A stretch of DNA of 64,000 nt from Flavobacteriaceae bacterium (lineage in GTDB: Bacteria; Bacteroidota; Bacteroidia; Flavobacteriales; Flavobacteriaceae), in NCBI GenBank assembly GCA_026710085.1, contig JAPORT010000153.1:4721-68720 (forward strand), read 5' to 3'. The translations under genes were made by a program, and so were the position numbers. This document shows positions 29,206-37,698 of the stretch, one piece after another. Each line of letters opens with the position of its first letter. Positions within the stretch are counted from its first letter, which is position 1. The notes under the pieces are model-generated. The model was not told the origin of the DNA. It was given only the letters and a program-made list of their open reading frames with translations, and did no database searches.

Positions 29206-30678
29206 CGATGGATTATGGGGGCTCTACCAAAAGGAACGCATGATTTTACTCTCCTATTGGCAAGAATTAGTTATGCCCTTATAAATTGTATCTAGCTTGA
29301 ACGGAAGTTTGTCTTTTTAATCTCTTCAATACTGATAATTAGTTATTTAAACTAGTTCCAAGACGCTATAGGTGTCTTCCTTAAAATGCGTTTTTGGAAC
29401 TTATGGCCTGAAGATATCAAGCCTTTTATTGCTCCATGGTTCTGTAATCATAGACTATTCCTAAGAAGCTTTTGATGTGTTATCGATCTGTTTTGACCAC
29501 TTTCTTTGTGAAATGGAGATATGTCTGTATGACCCATGGATTGATAGATTGTTTTTTACATCTCGGACAATTTTGATTTTTGGAGATTGGGAGGTATTCA
29601 TCTTTTCGTTACTAATCGTTTTATAGTGATCTTTCGATGAAAGGAGAACTCTTTCTGAAGTCGTCCCAACTATCATGGAGTTCTATCCTTTCATTTTAGT
29701 GCAAATCAAAGGAGCCTCATCAAACGAGACTACTGTAATGAACCCATAAATTTCTGATTCGAGATTCTTTTAGATAATCGATGGGATGATTTCTGATTTC
29801 AACAATTTAAAAATGCGTGCTATTTCTCCCACTTGATGGTGATGATTCCCGAAGGCATCCATGAACCATTGGGTTTACATTGTAGCGATGGTGTCACAAC
29901 CCGAAGCCTTGCTAGCCTATATCAAGGCTTCAAGAGGAACAAAAATGATCTTCTCAAGCATCTCTCTTATTTTTGAGGAGAATCACTTTGATATCCTGGT
30001 GATGTGCTCGCCTTGATGTTTCTTTTTGATTCTTCACAACCGATCCATCATCTGATGCAACCCTTGCTAACTCTGTGGATTGCATAAGCTTTTATTCAAA
30101 GCTTCGAGCACTTTTTCCAATTGATTTCTCTTTTACTCTTAGGAAGATACCTTATGCTTTTTGGGGAAAGATCCTCCAAACATGAATTCGCTGGATCTTG
30201 GAACCATCTCATAAATAATAGGGAGCATTCCCAAGACAAATATCCTTTCGATCAACCTTCCGCAATGGTCGAGTGACTATTTTACTTCGGTCGATAAGTC
30301 ACTATGGATCTCCTCTAAAAATAAATGAACACGCCTTGCCAAATGTGGCATGAAAAAAAGCAAAAAGATTATCTCGCGTTTAAGGGACCTGATGCCATCG
30401 GATGAAAACTTGAAATACATAGATTCCTGTTTGACACTTCCCCAAAGTCGTTCCATTGAAAATCTGATCGAAACAACTTCTTTTTCATCTTGTTCTTTTG
30501 TATGAACTTCATTGATTGCTTTTCTAATGTTTTAAAATATCCCCTCTGATATTGTAACATGCATTTAATCAAATTGATACTTTTGATAGTTAGAGATGAA
30601 TAACCACAATCATCATTTTCTAATTTTTTAAAAAGAACTTTCAAAATAAATTGCCCAATTGTTTTAATCCATTAGTTC
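29206..30678. other. 1.47 kb without an intact gene, possibly decayed coding DNA
   Basis: No open frame longer than about 90 codons is found on either strand. On the minus strand several protein-like stretches are broken by stops and frame changes, for example MDAFGNHHHQVGEIARIFKL near 29850 and ARVASDDGSVVKNQKETSRR near 30060. This resembles eroded genes, perhaps a mobile element, but I recognise no family and no terminal repeats. A 91-codon minus-strand frame at 30369-30644 is not convincing on its own. Confidence 0.35.
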
Positions 30679-33243
30679 ATGATTTGGATTCGACTTTTTG
30701 TGAAATTAAGTTTTATTAGCCTTGTTTTACTTTTTGGCAATTGTAGCGTGACCAAACATTTATCTGAAGATCAACTATTGATCATGAATCAAAAATTGAT
30801 TGTCGATAATCAAACCATTAAAAATCACTCCCCGATTGACTTATCAGCTACCACACCAAATAGAAGATTCTTAAACATACCCTTTGGACTTCATTTATAT
30901 AATTTGGCATCAAGTCACCCAGATGAAAAATTTGAAACGTGGTTGAACAAAAGACCCAAAAGATTAAACCGATTAAATCGTTTAATCTCTCCCAAGCAAG
31001 TGGAAACGATTCGAGAGTATAAATCTTCCTTTAATAAATGGTTACAAAATGTAGGACAAGCTCCAAAACTTATCGATAGTTTATCCTTAGAATACTCCAA
31101 AGAGCAGATACGTGGGTATTATAATAATGCTGGATTTTTAGATGCAGAAGTAAGCTATGAAATTCAGCCATTTGATACAAGCAAAGCCAATTTAGAATAT
31201 ATCGTCAATACCAACAAACAATATTATTTGGACTCCATTAATTATCAATCTATTTCACACGAATTAGATGTCCTTTTAAAACAAACATCGAATCAATCAA
31301 TCATTCAAAAAGGAGAAACTCTTGTGTTTTCAAATTTGCAAGAAGAAAGAGGACGAATCATCAATTTTTTAAGGAATAACGGTGTGTATAATTACCAACA
31401 AAACAGTTTGCGATTTGAATTAGGTATCGATAGCTTAAATCATGACCTGAACCTGCCCTTAAAAATTGATGTTGGTGGGTTTCAAAAAAGAATATCCAGT
31501 TTTTTGGATTACCAATTAGAACCTTATGTTCCATTCCATATTGGAGAAATTAATGTTTTTATTAATCGATTAGGCTCTGATATTGAAAATCCAACGTATT
31601 CAGATACCTTAGAATATGGTGACTATACCATTTACTCTATGGGAAAACTGAAATACAGACCAAGAACATTAACCAAAGGAATACAGATAAGCATTGATAG
31701 TCTTTATCGAGATGTGGATCGAAATGAAACTTTGAGATATTTCACATCACTTGAAAATTTTAAGTACCCGCGTATTGATTTTATGCCACATTCCAATGTC
31801 GAACGAAGTTTGGTCTCATCAATCTACTTAACGCCTAAAGATCGTTTTCGACTGGGAATTGAAGTCGATGTTTCAACGTCACAAATTCAAGATTTTGGAA
31901 TTGGTTCTGTTGTCACATTTGAAGTCAGAAATGTTTTTCGTGGTACTGAAATCCTACGTTTGAGTTTTGATAATATCATTGGCGCATCCAATGATATTCC
32001 CACACCTAGTGAGGCCTTTTTTAATCTTTACGAAGTGGGAGGTCATCTATCGATGGAAATGCCCCGGATATTTTTTCCAATTGGATTTAATAGTTTAATA
32101 CCTCCAAAAATGTTACCCCAAACCAATATACTTTTTGGCACCTCATTTCAAAGAAATATCGGTCTCGACAAACAGTTTTATAATGCGGTTTATTCTTTTC
32201 GATGGAATCCCAATTCTAACACAAGCATCAATTTTTCTCTACTCGATCTCGAATACATCAACAACCAAAACATCGATAACTTTTTCAATGTTTATACCAA
32301 TACATATCAAAGAGTTAATGCAATTGCAAAAAGTTATGACGATTTTTCAGAATTGAAGAACGAAGATGGTGATTTAGAAATACCCCAGGGGGTTTTAAAC
32401 TTTTTAAACAACTCTACCACACCTTCTAAGGGATCTTTTTTTACAGACAGTCATCTTCAATCTTTAAATAACTTAAAAGAACGTTATGATCGATTGGTAT
32501 CCAATAATTTGATTCTTGGTTCGTCTTTCAATTTTAATTATTCCACTCAAGAACATTTCGCCGATGAACACTTTTTTCAATTTAGAGGACACTTAGACTG
32601 GGTGGGGACAATACTAAATGATGTGATCCTCAGAAATCGTAGAAATGCAATTAATGAACGAGGAAAATTTGAATGGGGAGGGGTGGAACCTTCTCAATTC
32701 ATCAAAATTGAACTAGATCTAGTTAAACGATGGTCATTAGGTTCTAAAAGAGTCCTTGCATTTCGATTTTTTAATGGCATTGCCATTCCTTTTGGAAATT
32801 CCACAAATATTCCTTTTGCTCAGTCCTATTTTGCTGGAGGAACTAATGATAATAGAGCATGGCGAGTCTATTCCCTAGGTCCTGGCACGAATCAATCACA
32901 ACAAGAATTAAACGAAGCCAATTTTAAATTGTTTTCTAGTTTCGAATATCGTTATCCTGTAGTGGGGAGACTCAATGGTGCTTTTTTTATAGATGTTGGA
33001 AATATTTGGAATGCGTTGGATGATGTCGATGATGAATCGCTACGGTTCGATAGCATCGCAGATTTATCAGAATTAGCATTAGGTGTCGGGGTTGGATTAC
33101 GATATGATTTTCAGTTTTTTGTGCTTCGATTTGATACTGGATTTAAAGCCCATGATCCAGCAAAAGACTTAGGTCAACGGTGGTGGAGTGGATTATCTCT
33201 TGATCAAGCGGTATTCAATGTTGGGATTAATTATCCCTTTTAA
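30679..33243 (+). CDS. tamL: TamL-like Omp85-family outer-membrane lipoprotein
   Basis: 854 residues. The signal peptide ends in LLFGNC (Cys22), so this is a lipoprotein, followed by SVTKHLSEDQLLI, typical of the Bacteroidota TamL branch of Omp85 proteins. POTRA-like segments occupy roughly residues 30-380. The C-terminal 16-stranded barrel ends in aromatic FNVGINYPF. The barrel includes an RxF-type loop region (FAQSYFAGGTNDNRAWRVY). It probably helps insert or export outer-membrane proteins. A neighbouring SpoU methylase gene is common in flavobacteria; here the two are split by the large repeat gene. No tamB follows. Confidence 0.85.
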   Translation: MIWIRLFVKLSFISLVLLFGNCSVTKHLSEDQLLIMNQKLIVDNQTIKNHSPIDLSATTPNRRFLNIPFGLHLYNLASSHPDEKFETWLNKRPKRLNRLNRLISPKQVETIREYKSSFNKWLQNVGQAPKLIDSLSLEYSKEQIRGYYNNAGFLDAEVSYEIQPFDTSKANLEYIVNTNKQYYLDSINYQSISHELDVLLKQTSNQSIIQKGETLVFSNLQEERGRIINFLRNNGVYNYQQNSLRFELGIDSLNHDLNLPLKIDVGGFQKRISSFLDYQLEPYVPFHIGEINVFINRLGSDIENPTYSDTLEYGDYTIYSMGKLKYRPRTLTKGIQISIDSLYRDVDRNETLRYFTSLENFKYPRIDFMPHSNVERSLVSSIYLTPKDRFRLGIEVDVSTSQIQDFGIGSVVTFEVRNVFRGTEILRLSFDNIIGASNDIPTPSEAFFNLYEVGGHLSMEMPRIFFPIGFNSLIPPKMLPQTNILFGTSFQRNIGLDKQFYNAVYSFRWNPNSNTSINFSLLDLEYINNQNIDNFFNVYTNTYQRVNAIAKSYDDFSELKNEDGDLEIPQGVLNFLNNSTTPSKGSFFTDSHLQSLNNLKERYDRLVSNNLILGSSFNFNYSTQEHFADEHFFQFRGHLDWVGTILNDVILRNRRNAINERGKFEWGGVEPSQFIKIELDLVKRWSLGSKRVLAFRFFNGIAIPFGNSTNIPFAQSYFAGGTNDNRAWRVYSLGPGTNQSQQELNEANFKLFSSFEYRYPVVGRLNGAFFIDVGNIWNALDDVDDESLRFDSIADLSELALGVGVGLRYDFQFFVLRFDTGFKAHDPAKDLGQRWWSGLSLDQAVFNVGINYPF

Positions 33244-33608
33244 TATCACACTGGGATTGATTTCCTCATTTCAATTAGACCACCAAAAGCATGACTTCAA
33301 CGCTATCGATGCTTTTCTTATGTGATTTTCATTTGCCCCCTATTGGTATCCATCTGTCAATGAGTTTTCTTTTTTATGATTCCGAAGAGCGATGGAGTGG
33401 AATAGAAGTTGAGTTGTTCCGTGGCTTTTGCCTTTTTGGCAACAATCGATCGGTCATGTTTCTTGTCTCTAAAAATCTCTAACGCAAAGACGGTAGCCTC
33501 CGAACCACCTATTCGCTAGGTGAATCCTAATGGGTCCATGGATTGCCTCGGTAAATAATCCCCCGCCATTGAGGAAAAAAACTTTCTCTAGAGATGGAAA
33601 CAAACCAT
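33244..33608. other. Intergenic region between tamL and the protease gene
   Basis: Convergent gene ends flank 365 bp. No intact gene is present. The part nearest the protease gene carries a short minus-strand coding remnant, annotated separately. No rho-independent terminator was recognised for either gene. Confidence 0.4.
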
Positions 33609-33615
33609 TTATGGT
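33469..33615 (-). pseudogene. Possible remnant of an FGE/SUMF1-type C-terminus
   Basis: A 47-codon minus-strand frame without a start ends NRWFGGYRLCVRDF-stop and contains VFFLNGGG upstream. The spacing of a GG block and a terminal GxRLC-type motif recalls the end of formylglycine-generating-enzyme-like (SUMF1) domains. The match is weak and by eye only, and its upstream end overlaps the last codons of the protease gene. Confidence 0.2.
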
Positions 33616-35117
33616 TTCACATCAATAGTAAATGTGTAGGAACCATCCGTATTTGCAGTAACATTGGATAGCATGACCGAAGGAGAATCATAGGTCATCC
33701 CTGGTTTCAACACAACATCACGAATATCAGGACTCCCCACATCGAAATGATCACCTTGGTAGGTGTAATTGGGAGATGGACTCATATCTAATAGATGGGG
33801 CGTATCCCAAGCATCGAGCCAATTGACCATAATCCCTTGGCGATTGTTTGACATGATGGAAGGACTATCATTAAGGTGTGATCTTTGATCCCAAAAGTCA
33901 AAATTTCGATACTCAATGTAGAATTGGTCTCCTTTGGGTGTCTTTATGGCAACGGTCGTTACCTTTTCTGCATCATTGATCGAATAAACAGTTACAGAAT
34001 GCCGCCCAACTTTGGAGATGACTGTTTTCTGAGTCGAAGAAACCCAAGCTAGTTGATCTCTAAATGCCACATTCAAATTGTACCCATAGTTATTACCTCC
34101 CATGATATCAAATTGATTGCCATAATCCAAACTAAGATTTTCTCCATTATTTGCAATTTCGGGTTGGTAATGATAAGACTCCCCGTTGGTTCTTGATTTG
34201 GCATGAGTCGCAATATCCAAGCAATGAATCAATTCATGAGTAAAAATTCTTTCGAATGAGGTGAATGGATAACTTTCAATAAAATAATCTTTTGTTACAA
34301 ATGAATTAGTGAAATCACCTAAAAAGAGAGGATTCACAAGTTTCCACTTATTACGGCCAATCAACTGATGATTGACATGAAGGTCGAATAAACTAGATGC
34401 AGCAGCTCCATCATACTTTTTATCAGTTCTTGGAATCAATGCATAAACATCAAAATCGTCTTCTTTAAATCCATTGATTTGAATGGATTTTGTCTTGAAT
34501 ACATCACCAATCTCTTCTAAATCATTATAGTTTTTTTCATGAATGAATGGACCAAAACTTATTATTTCATATTCGAAATTGCCATATGAATTCGTTTCAA
34601 AAAAATCGAGGACGACCCCCTCTTCTAAAGACCGTTCAATTTCAGAAACTGTTGGAAATACCACATGACTGCTAGTATCAAGAAAGTCAATGACCAATAG
34701 AGCAATTCGAATTTTATTGTTGATCGTCTCAGATTCTCCTATTTGAGGAGACATGTTGGACGCTTCCATTTTTTCAAAGATCGCTGTTATTTCACAATCT
34801 CTTGATGGTGTCAAACGAACCTCCAAGTCATTTTTACTAAAACTCCCACAATCCCCTTTCCACTCTTTTAATTGATACTGCTCATCAGGAGTGGCTTTAA
34901 TAGAGACTGATTGGCCTCTTTGGATGTTTTGGCTTGGCGTAATCAAACCACCTTCGCTAGCTGAAGTAATGATTCGAAAAGTTGATATCTGTGGAGAAGG
35001 AGGTGCCTCCAAAGGTGTTGAAGATGGTCCATCACAAGAATGCATCAAGAAGATGATGAAGAAAAAACATTTAAAAATCAAAGGCTTTCTAATCATTACC
35101 CCTAAAGTACTTTTCAT
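33609..35117 (-). CDS. M6-like metalloprotease lipoprotein with divergent InlB-type repeat
   Basis: 502 residues. The signal peptide ends FLMHSC (Cys28). Residues 46-116 look like a bacterial B-repeat domain (SEGGLITPSQNIQRGQSVSI and ATPDEQYQLKEWKGDC). From about 135 an M6-type (immune inhibitor A-like) peptidase begins, with IRIALLVIDFLDTSS and zinc motif HELIH at 294-298. The later YGNQFDIMGGNNYG fits the metzincin-like Met-turn region. It probably degrades proteins at the cell surface. An alternative start is Met8. It is divergent from fbaA, with a leader that can form two hairpins. The substrate is unknown. Confidence 0.78.
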   Translation of the reverse strand: MKSTLGVMIRKPLIFKCFFFIIFLMHSCDGPSSTPLEAPPSPQISTFRIITSASEGGLITPSQNIQRGQSVSIKATPDEQYQLKEWKGDCGSFSKNDLEVRLTPSRDCEITAIFEKMEASNMSPQIGESETINNKIRIALLVIDFLDTSSHVVFPTVSEIERSLEEGVVLDFFETNSYGNFEYEIISFGPFIHEKNYNDLEEIGDVFKTKSIQINGFKEDDFDVYALIPRTDKKYDGAAASSLFDLHVNHQLIGRNKWKLVNPLFLGDFTNSFVTKDYFIESYPFTSFERIFTHELIHCLDIATHAKSRTNGESYHYQPEIANNGENLSLDYGNQFDIMGGNNYGYNLNVAFRDQLAWVSSTQKTVISKVGRHSVTVYSINDAEKVTTVAIKTPKGDQFYIEYRNFDFWDQRSHLNDSPSIMSNNRQGIMVNWLDAWDTPHLLDMSPSPNYTYQGDHFDVGSPDIRDVVLKPGMTYDSPSVMLSNVTANTDGSYTFTIDVKP

Positions 35118-35160
35118 AGATTTAAATCTTTAAAAACCCTCCGTGAACACAACGCATCAC

Positions 35161-35182
35161 ATCCTATCGAATATGATAGGAT
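35161..35182 (-). promoter_or_regulatory. Perfect 8-bp inverted repeat, leader hairpin 1
   Basis: ATCCTATC and GATAGGAT flank a 6-nt centre. It lies 44 bp upstream of the protease start, inside the predicted transcript leader. It could be an RNA hairpin or an operator for a dimeric regulator. Confidence 0.4.
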
Positions 35183-35196
35183 TGTTGATGCCTATA

Positions 35197-35216
35197 AAGG
35201 CTTTCGATGAAGCCTT
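35197..35216 (-). promoter_or_regulatory. Perfect 7-bp inverted repeat, leader hairpin 2
   Basis: AAGGCTT and AAGCCTT flank TCGATG. It lies 14 bp from the first hairpin and just downstream (in minus-strand sense) of a TAATTTTG element. No U-run follows, so it is not a standard terminator. Confidence 0.4.
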
Positions 35217-35225
35217 GATTTGGTT

Positions 35226-35233
35226 CAAAATTA
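35226..35233 (-). promoter_or_regulatory. Possible promoter -7 element of the protease gene
   Basis: The minus strand reads TAATTTTG (TAnnTTTG). Transcription from here would give a leader of about 100 nt containing both inverted repeats at 35161-35216. Confidence 0.4.
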
Positions 35234-35250
35234 ACTGATTCAAAACTTTT

Positions 35251-35258
35251 TAACTTTG
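35251..35258 (+). promoter_or_regulatory. fbaA promoter -7 element
   Basis: TAACTTTG matches TAnnTTTG and lies 16 bp before the fbaA ATG, predicting a leader of about ten bases. No well-spaced -33 TTG was found. Confidence 0.5.
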
Positions 35259-35274
35259 CCCAAAATATATTCAA

Positions 35275-36342
35275 ATGGTTGAAACGCTATCAACTGGTGT
35301 TGTCACGGGAAAAGAAGTTCAGAAAATTTTTCAATTAGCCAAAGCCAATTGGTTTGCATTGCCAGCTGTTAATGTCGTTGGGAGTAACTCGATTAACGCT
35401 GTATTAGAGACAGCATCTGTCATCAATAGTCCGGTCATCATTCAGTTTTCTCATGGTGGGTCGTACTCTATGGCAGGGAAAGGATTACCCAATCCCAATG
35501 AACAGGCTGCCATTTCTGGAGCCATCGCTGGTGCACAAGTGGTCCGAACTCTCGCTAAAACTTATGGAGCCACAGTGATTTTACATACCGACCATTGTCC
35601 CAAAAAACTATTGCCCTGGTTGGATGGACTGATTAGGGCCAATGAAGATTATTTTGCAGCAACTGGGGAATCTCTATTTTCTTCACACATGATTGATTTA
35701 TCTGCTGAACCCCTTGAAGAAAACATCTCTATATGTAAAGAGTATTTCAAGAGAATGACAAAGATGGGGATGACGCTTGAAATTGAATTGGGTGTGACTG
35801 GTGGTGAAGAAGATGGAATCGATAATTCTGATGTCGATTCATCAAAACTTTATACGCAACCCTTGGAAGTTGCATATGCCTATTCAGAACTCAGTCAAAT
35901 CAGCGATCAATTCATTATTGCTGCTTCTTTTGGAAATGTTCATGGTGTTTATCGGCCTGGAAACGTCGTATTGAAACCTAAAATTTTAAAAAACTCACAA
36001 CAATATGTTTCTGAAAAATTAAATCTTCCAGAAAATCATATTGACTTTGTTTTTCATGGTGGATCAGGTTCTACGGCAGAAGAAATTAAGGAGGCTATTG
36101 GTTATGGAGTGATTAAGATGAATATCGATACCGATTTGCAGTATGCATTCATGACTGGAGTTCGAGATTACTTTATTGATAAAGCACCCTTTTTAAAATC
36201 TCAAATTGGAAATCCTGAAGGAAAAAATGTGCCGAACAAAAAGTATTATGATCCTCGAAGCTGGTTACGATATGGTGAGATTTCATTAAGAGACCGATTA
36301 TTGCAAGTTTTTGAAACGCTCAATAATGTCAATACCCTTTGA
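35275..36342 (+). CDS. fbaA: Class II fructose-bisphosphate aldolase
   Basis: 355 residues, the longer class IIA type. ILHTDHCPKKLLPW holds the catalytic aspartate and a zinc-binding histidine, and VFHGGSGST binds substrate phosphate. EIELGVTGGEEDG and ASFGNVHGVY provide further metal ligands. It splits fructose 1,6-bisphosphate to glyceraldehyde 3-phosphate and dihydroxyacetone phosphate in glycolysis, and does the reverse in gluconeogenesis. accD follows 41 bp downstream. Confidence 0.96.
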   Translation: MVETLSTGVVTGKEVQKIFQLAKANWFALPAVNVVGSNSINAVLETASVINSPVIIQFSHGGSYSMAGKGLPNPNEQAAISGAIAGAQVVRTLAKTYGATVILHTDHCPKKLLPWLDGLIRANEDYFAATGESLFSSHMIDLSAEPLEENISICKEYFKRMTKMGMTLEIELGVTGGEEDGIDNSDVDSSKLYTQPLEVAYAYSELSQISDQFIIAASFGNVHGVYRPGNVVLKPKILKNSQQYVSEKLNLPENHIDFVFHGGSGSTAEEIKEAIGYGVIKMNIDTDLQYAFMTGVRDYFIDKAPFLKSQIGNPEGKNVPNKKYYDPRSWLRYGEISLRDRLLQVFETLNNVNTL

Positions 36343-36383
36343 CTAGAAATCCTTTTATTTTTTAGTTTATCTAATTCACTAAG

Positions 36384-37241
36384 ATGTCCTGGTTTAAAAG
36401 AAGGTTAAAAGGAATTACCACCAGAACTGAAGAAAAGAAAATTATTCCCGATGGACAATGGTATAAAACGCCATCAGGAAAAATCGTTACTAAAGAAGAA
36501 CTCAGTAAAAACTTTTACGTCAGTAAAGAAGATGGACATCATATGTCCATTGGTAGTCAAATGTATTTTCAATACCTTTATGATGATGGAACTTATGAAG
36601 AACTGTTTTCTGAAATCAAACCAACTGATTTTTTAAATTTTTCAGATCGAAAATCATATCAAGATCGATTAAAAACCGCAACAAAACACACTGGTTTAGA
36701 TGATGCTATCAAAGTGGCCGTTGGCTTATCTAAAGGAGAGCCTATGGTTATTGCAGCCATGGATTTCGAGTTTATTGGCGGTTCGATGGGTTCTGTGGTT
36801 GGTGAAAAATTTTCAAGAGCCGTAGACTATTGCATCGCCCACCAATTACCTTTTCTATCCATTGCTAAATCTGGAGGGGCGCGCATGATGGAATCAGCGA
36901 CCTCATTAATGCAAATGGCCAAAACTTCAGCCAAACTTGTGGAACTAGCGGAAGCTCGAATTCCTTATATTTCTCTGTGTACCCATCCAACGACTGGAGG
37001 AACTACAGCATCTTTTGCTATGTTAGGGGATGTCAATATTGCTGAGCCTAATGCATTAATAGCATTTGCCGGACCTCGGGTCGTTAAAGATACGGTTGGG
37101 AAAGAGCTTCCAAAAGGATTTCAAACTTCTGAATTTCAACTAGAAAAAGGATTTCTTGATTTTATTGTGGTTCGGCCACAACTAAAAAACAAAGTCAATC
37201 TCTACTTGGATTTGATTCGAAATCGCCCAGTCCGTCAGTAA
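36384..37241 (+). CDS. accD: Acetyl-CoA carboxylase carboxyltransferase subunit beta, zinc-ribbon cysteines lost
   Basis: 285 residues. The carboxyltransferase core is intact: [34 protein letters not shown] and [18 protein letters not shown]. With AccA it transfers carboxyl from biotin to acetyl-CoA, the first step of fatty acid synthesis. At residues 29-51, where E. coli AccD has a four-cysteine zinc ribbon, this protein has TPSG and SKEDG and no cysteine. Flavobacterial AccD sequences share this loss, so it looks like a lineage trait rather than decay. Confidence 0.95.
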   Translation: MSWFKRRLKGITTRTEEKKIIPDGQWYKTPSGKIVTKEELSKNFYVSKEDGHHMSIGSQMYFQYLYDDGTYEELFSEIKPTDFLNFSDRKSYQDRLKTATKHTGLDDAIKVAVGLSKGEPMVIAAMDFEFIGGSMGSVVGEKFSRAVDYCIAHQLPFLSIAKSGGARMMESATSLMQMAKTSAKLVELAEARIPYISLCTHPTTGGTTASFAMLGDVNIAEPNALIAFAGPRVVKDTVGKELPKGFQTSEFQLEKGFLDFIVVRPQLKNKVNLYLDLIRNRPVRQ

Positions 37242-37320
37242 GTACATATTGCATAATGCGAGAGACAGCAACAAGATGTCAAACAAAAAATATGTACCCA
37301 TGAAGCTGACTTACTTTATC

Positions 37321-37328
37321 TATATTTG
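37321..37328 (+). promoter_or_regulatory. rpsO promoter -7 element
   Basis: TATATTTG matches TAnnTTTG, 27 bp before the rpsO ATG. An in-frame TTG at 37326 falls inside this element, which argues for the ATG at 37356 as start. Confidence 0.5.
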
Positions 37329-37355
37329 CCGGCGAAAGAAGTAAGTATAGATACC

Positions 37356-37625
37356 ATGACTCTAACCAAAGAAGAAAAGAGTAAGATTTACAACACTTTT
37401 GGAGGTTCCCAATCCAATACTGGCGTATCAGAAGTTCAGATTGCCTTGATGACCGAAAGAATCAAACATCTTTCGAAACATCTAAAAAACAATCATAAAG
37501 ACCACAATACCAAACGCTCACTGATAAAATTGGTGGGCAAAAGAAGAAGGTTATTGAACTATTTGATCTCGGTGGATATCATGAGATACAGAACCATCAT
37601 CAAAAAATTGAATCTTCGAAAGTAG
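37356..37625 (+). CDS. rpsO: 30S ribosomal protein S15
   Basis: 89 residues, the family's usual length, from the ATG at 37356. GSQSNTGVSEVQIALMTERI, HLSKHLKNNHKDHNTKRSL and VGKRRRLLNYL are diagnostic. S15 binds the central domain of 16S rRNA. pnp follows 73 bp downstream, the widely conserved rpsO-pnp pair. Confidence 0.97.
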   Translation: MTLTKEEKSKIYNTFGGSQSNTGVSEVQIALMTERIKHLSKHLKNNHKDHNTKRSLIKLVGKRRRLLNYLISVDIMRYRTIIKKLNLRK

Positions 37626-37698
37626 AAACTCATCGTTTTCTATCCTTCACTTGCTTATTAACGATAATCCTATGAGAAATAGACTCATTGGAGATTAA

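Noticed and set aside
29461..29676. 71-codon minus-strand frame in the gene-poor region
   Set aside because: No recognised motif and no neighbouring partner; at best a fragment of the decayed segment already described.
30369..30644. 91-codon minus-strand frame upstream of tamL
   Set aside because: Lysine-rich, no conserved pattern, occupies the expected promoter region of tamL.
33291..33482. 63-codon plus-strand frame after tamL
   Set aside because: It lies opposite the possible remnant on the other strand and has no features of its own.
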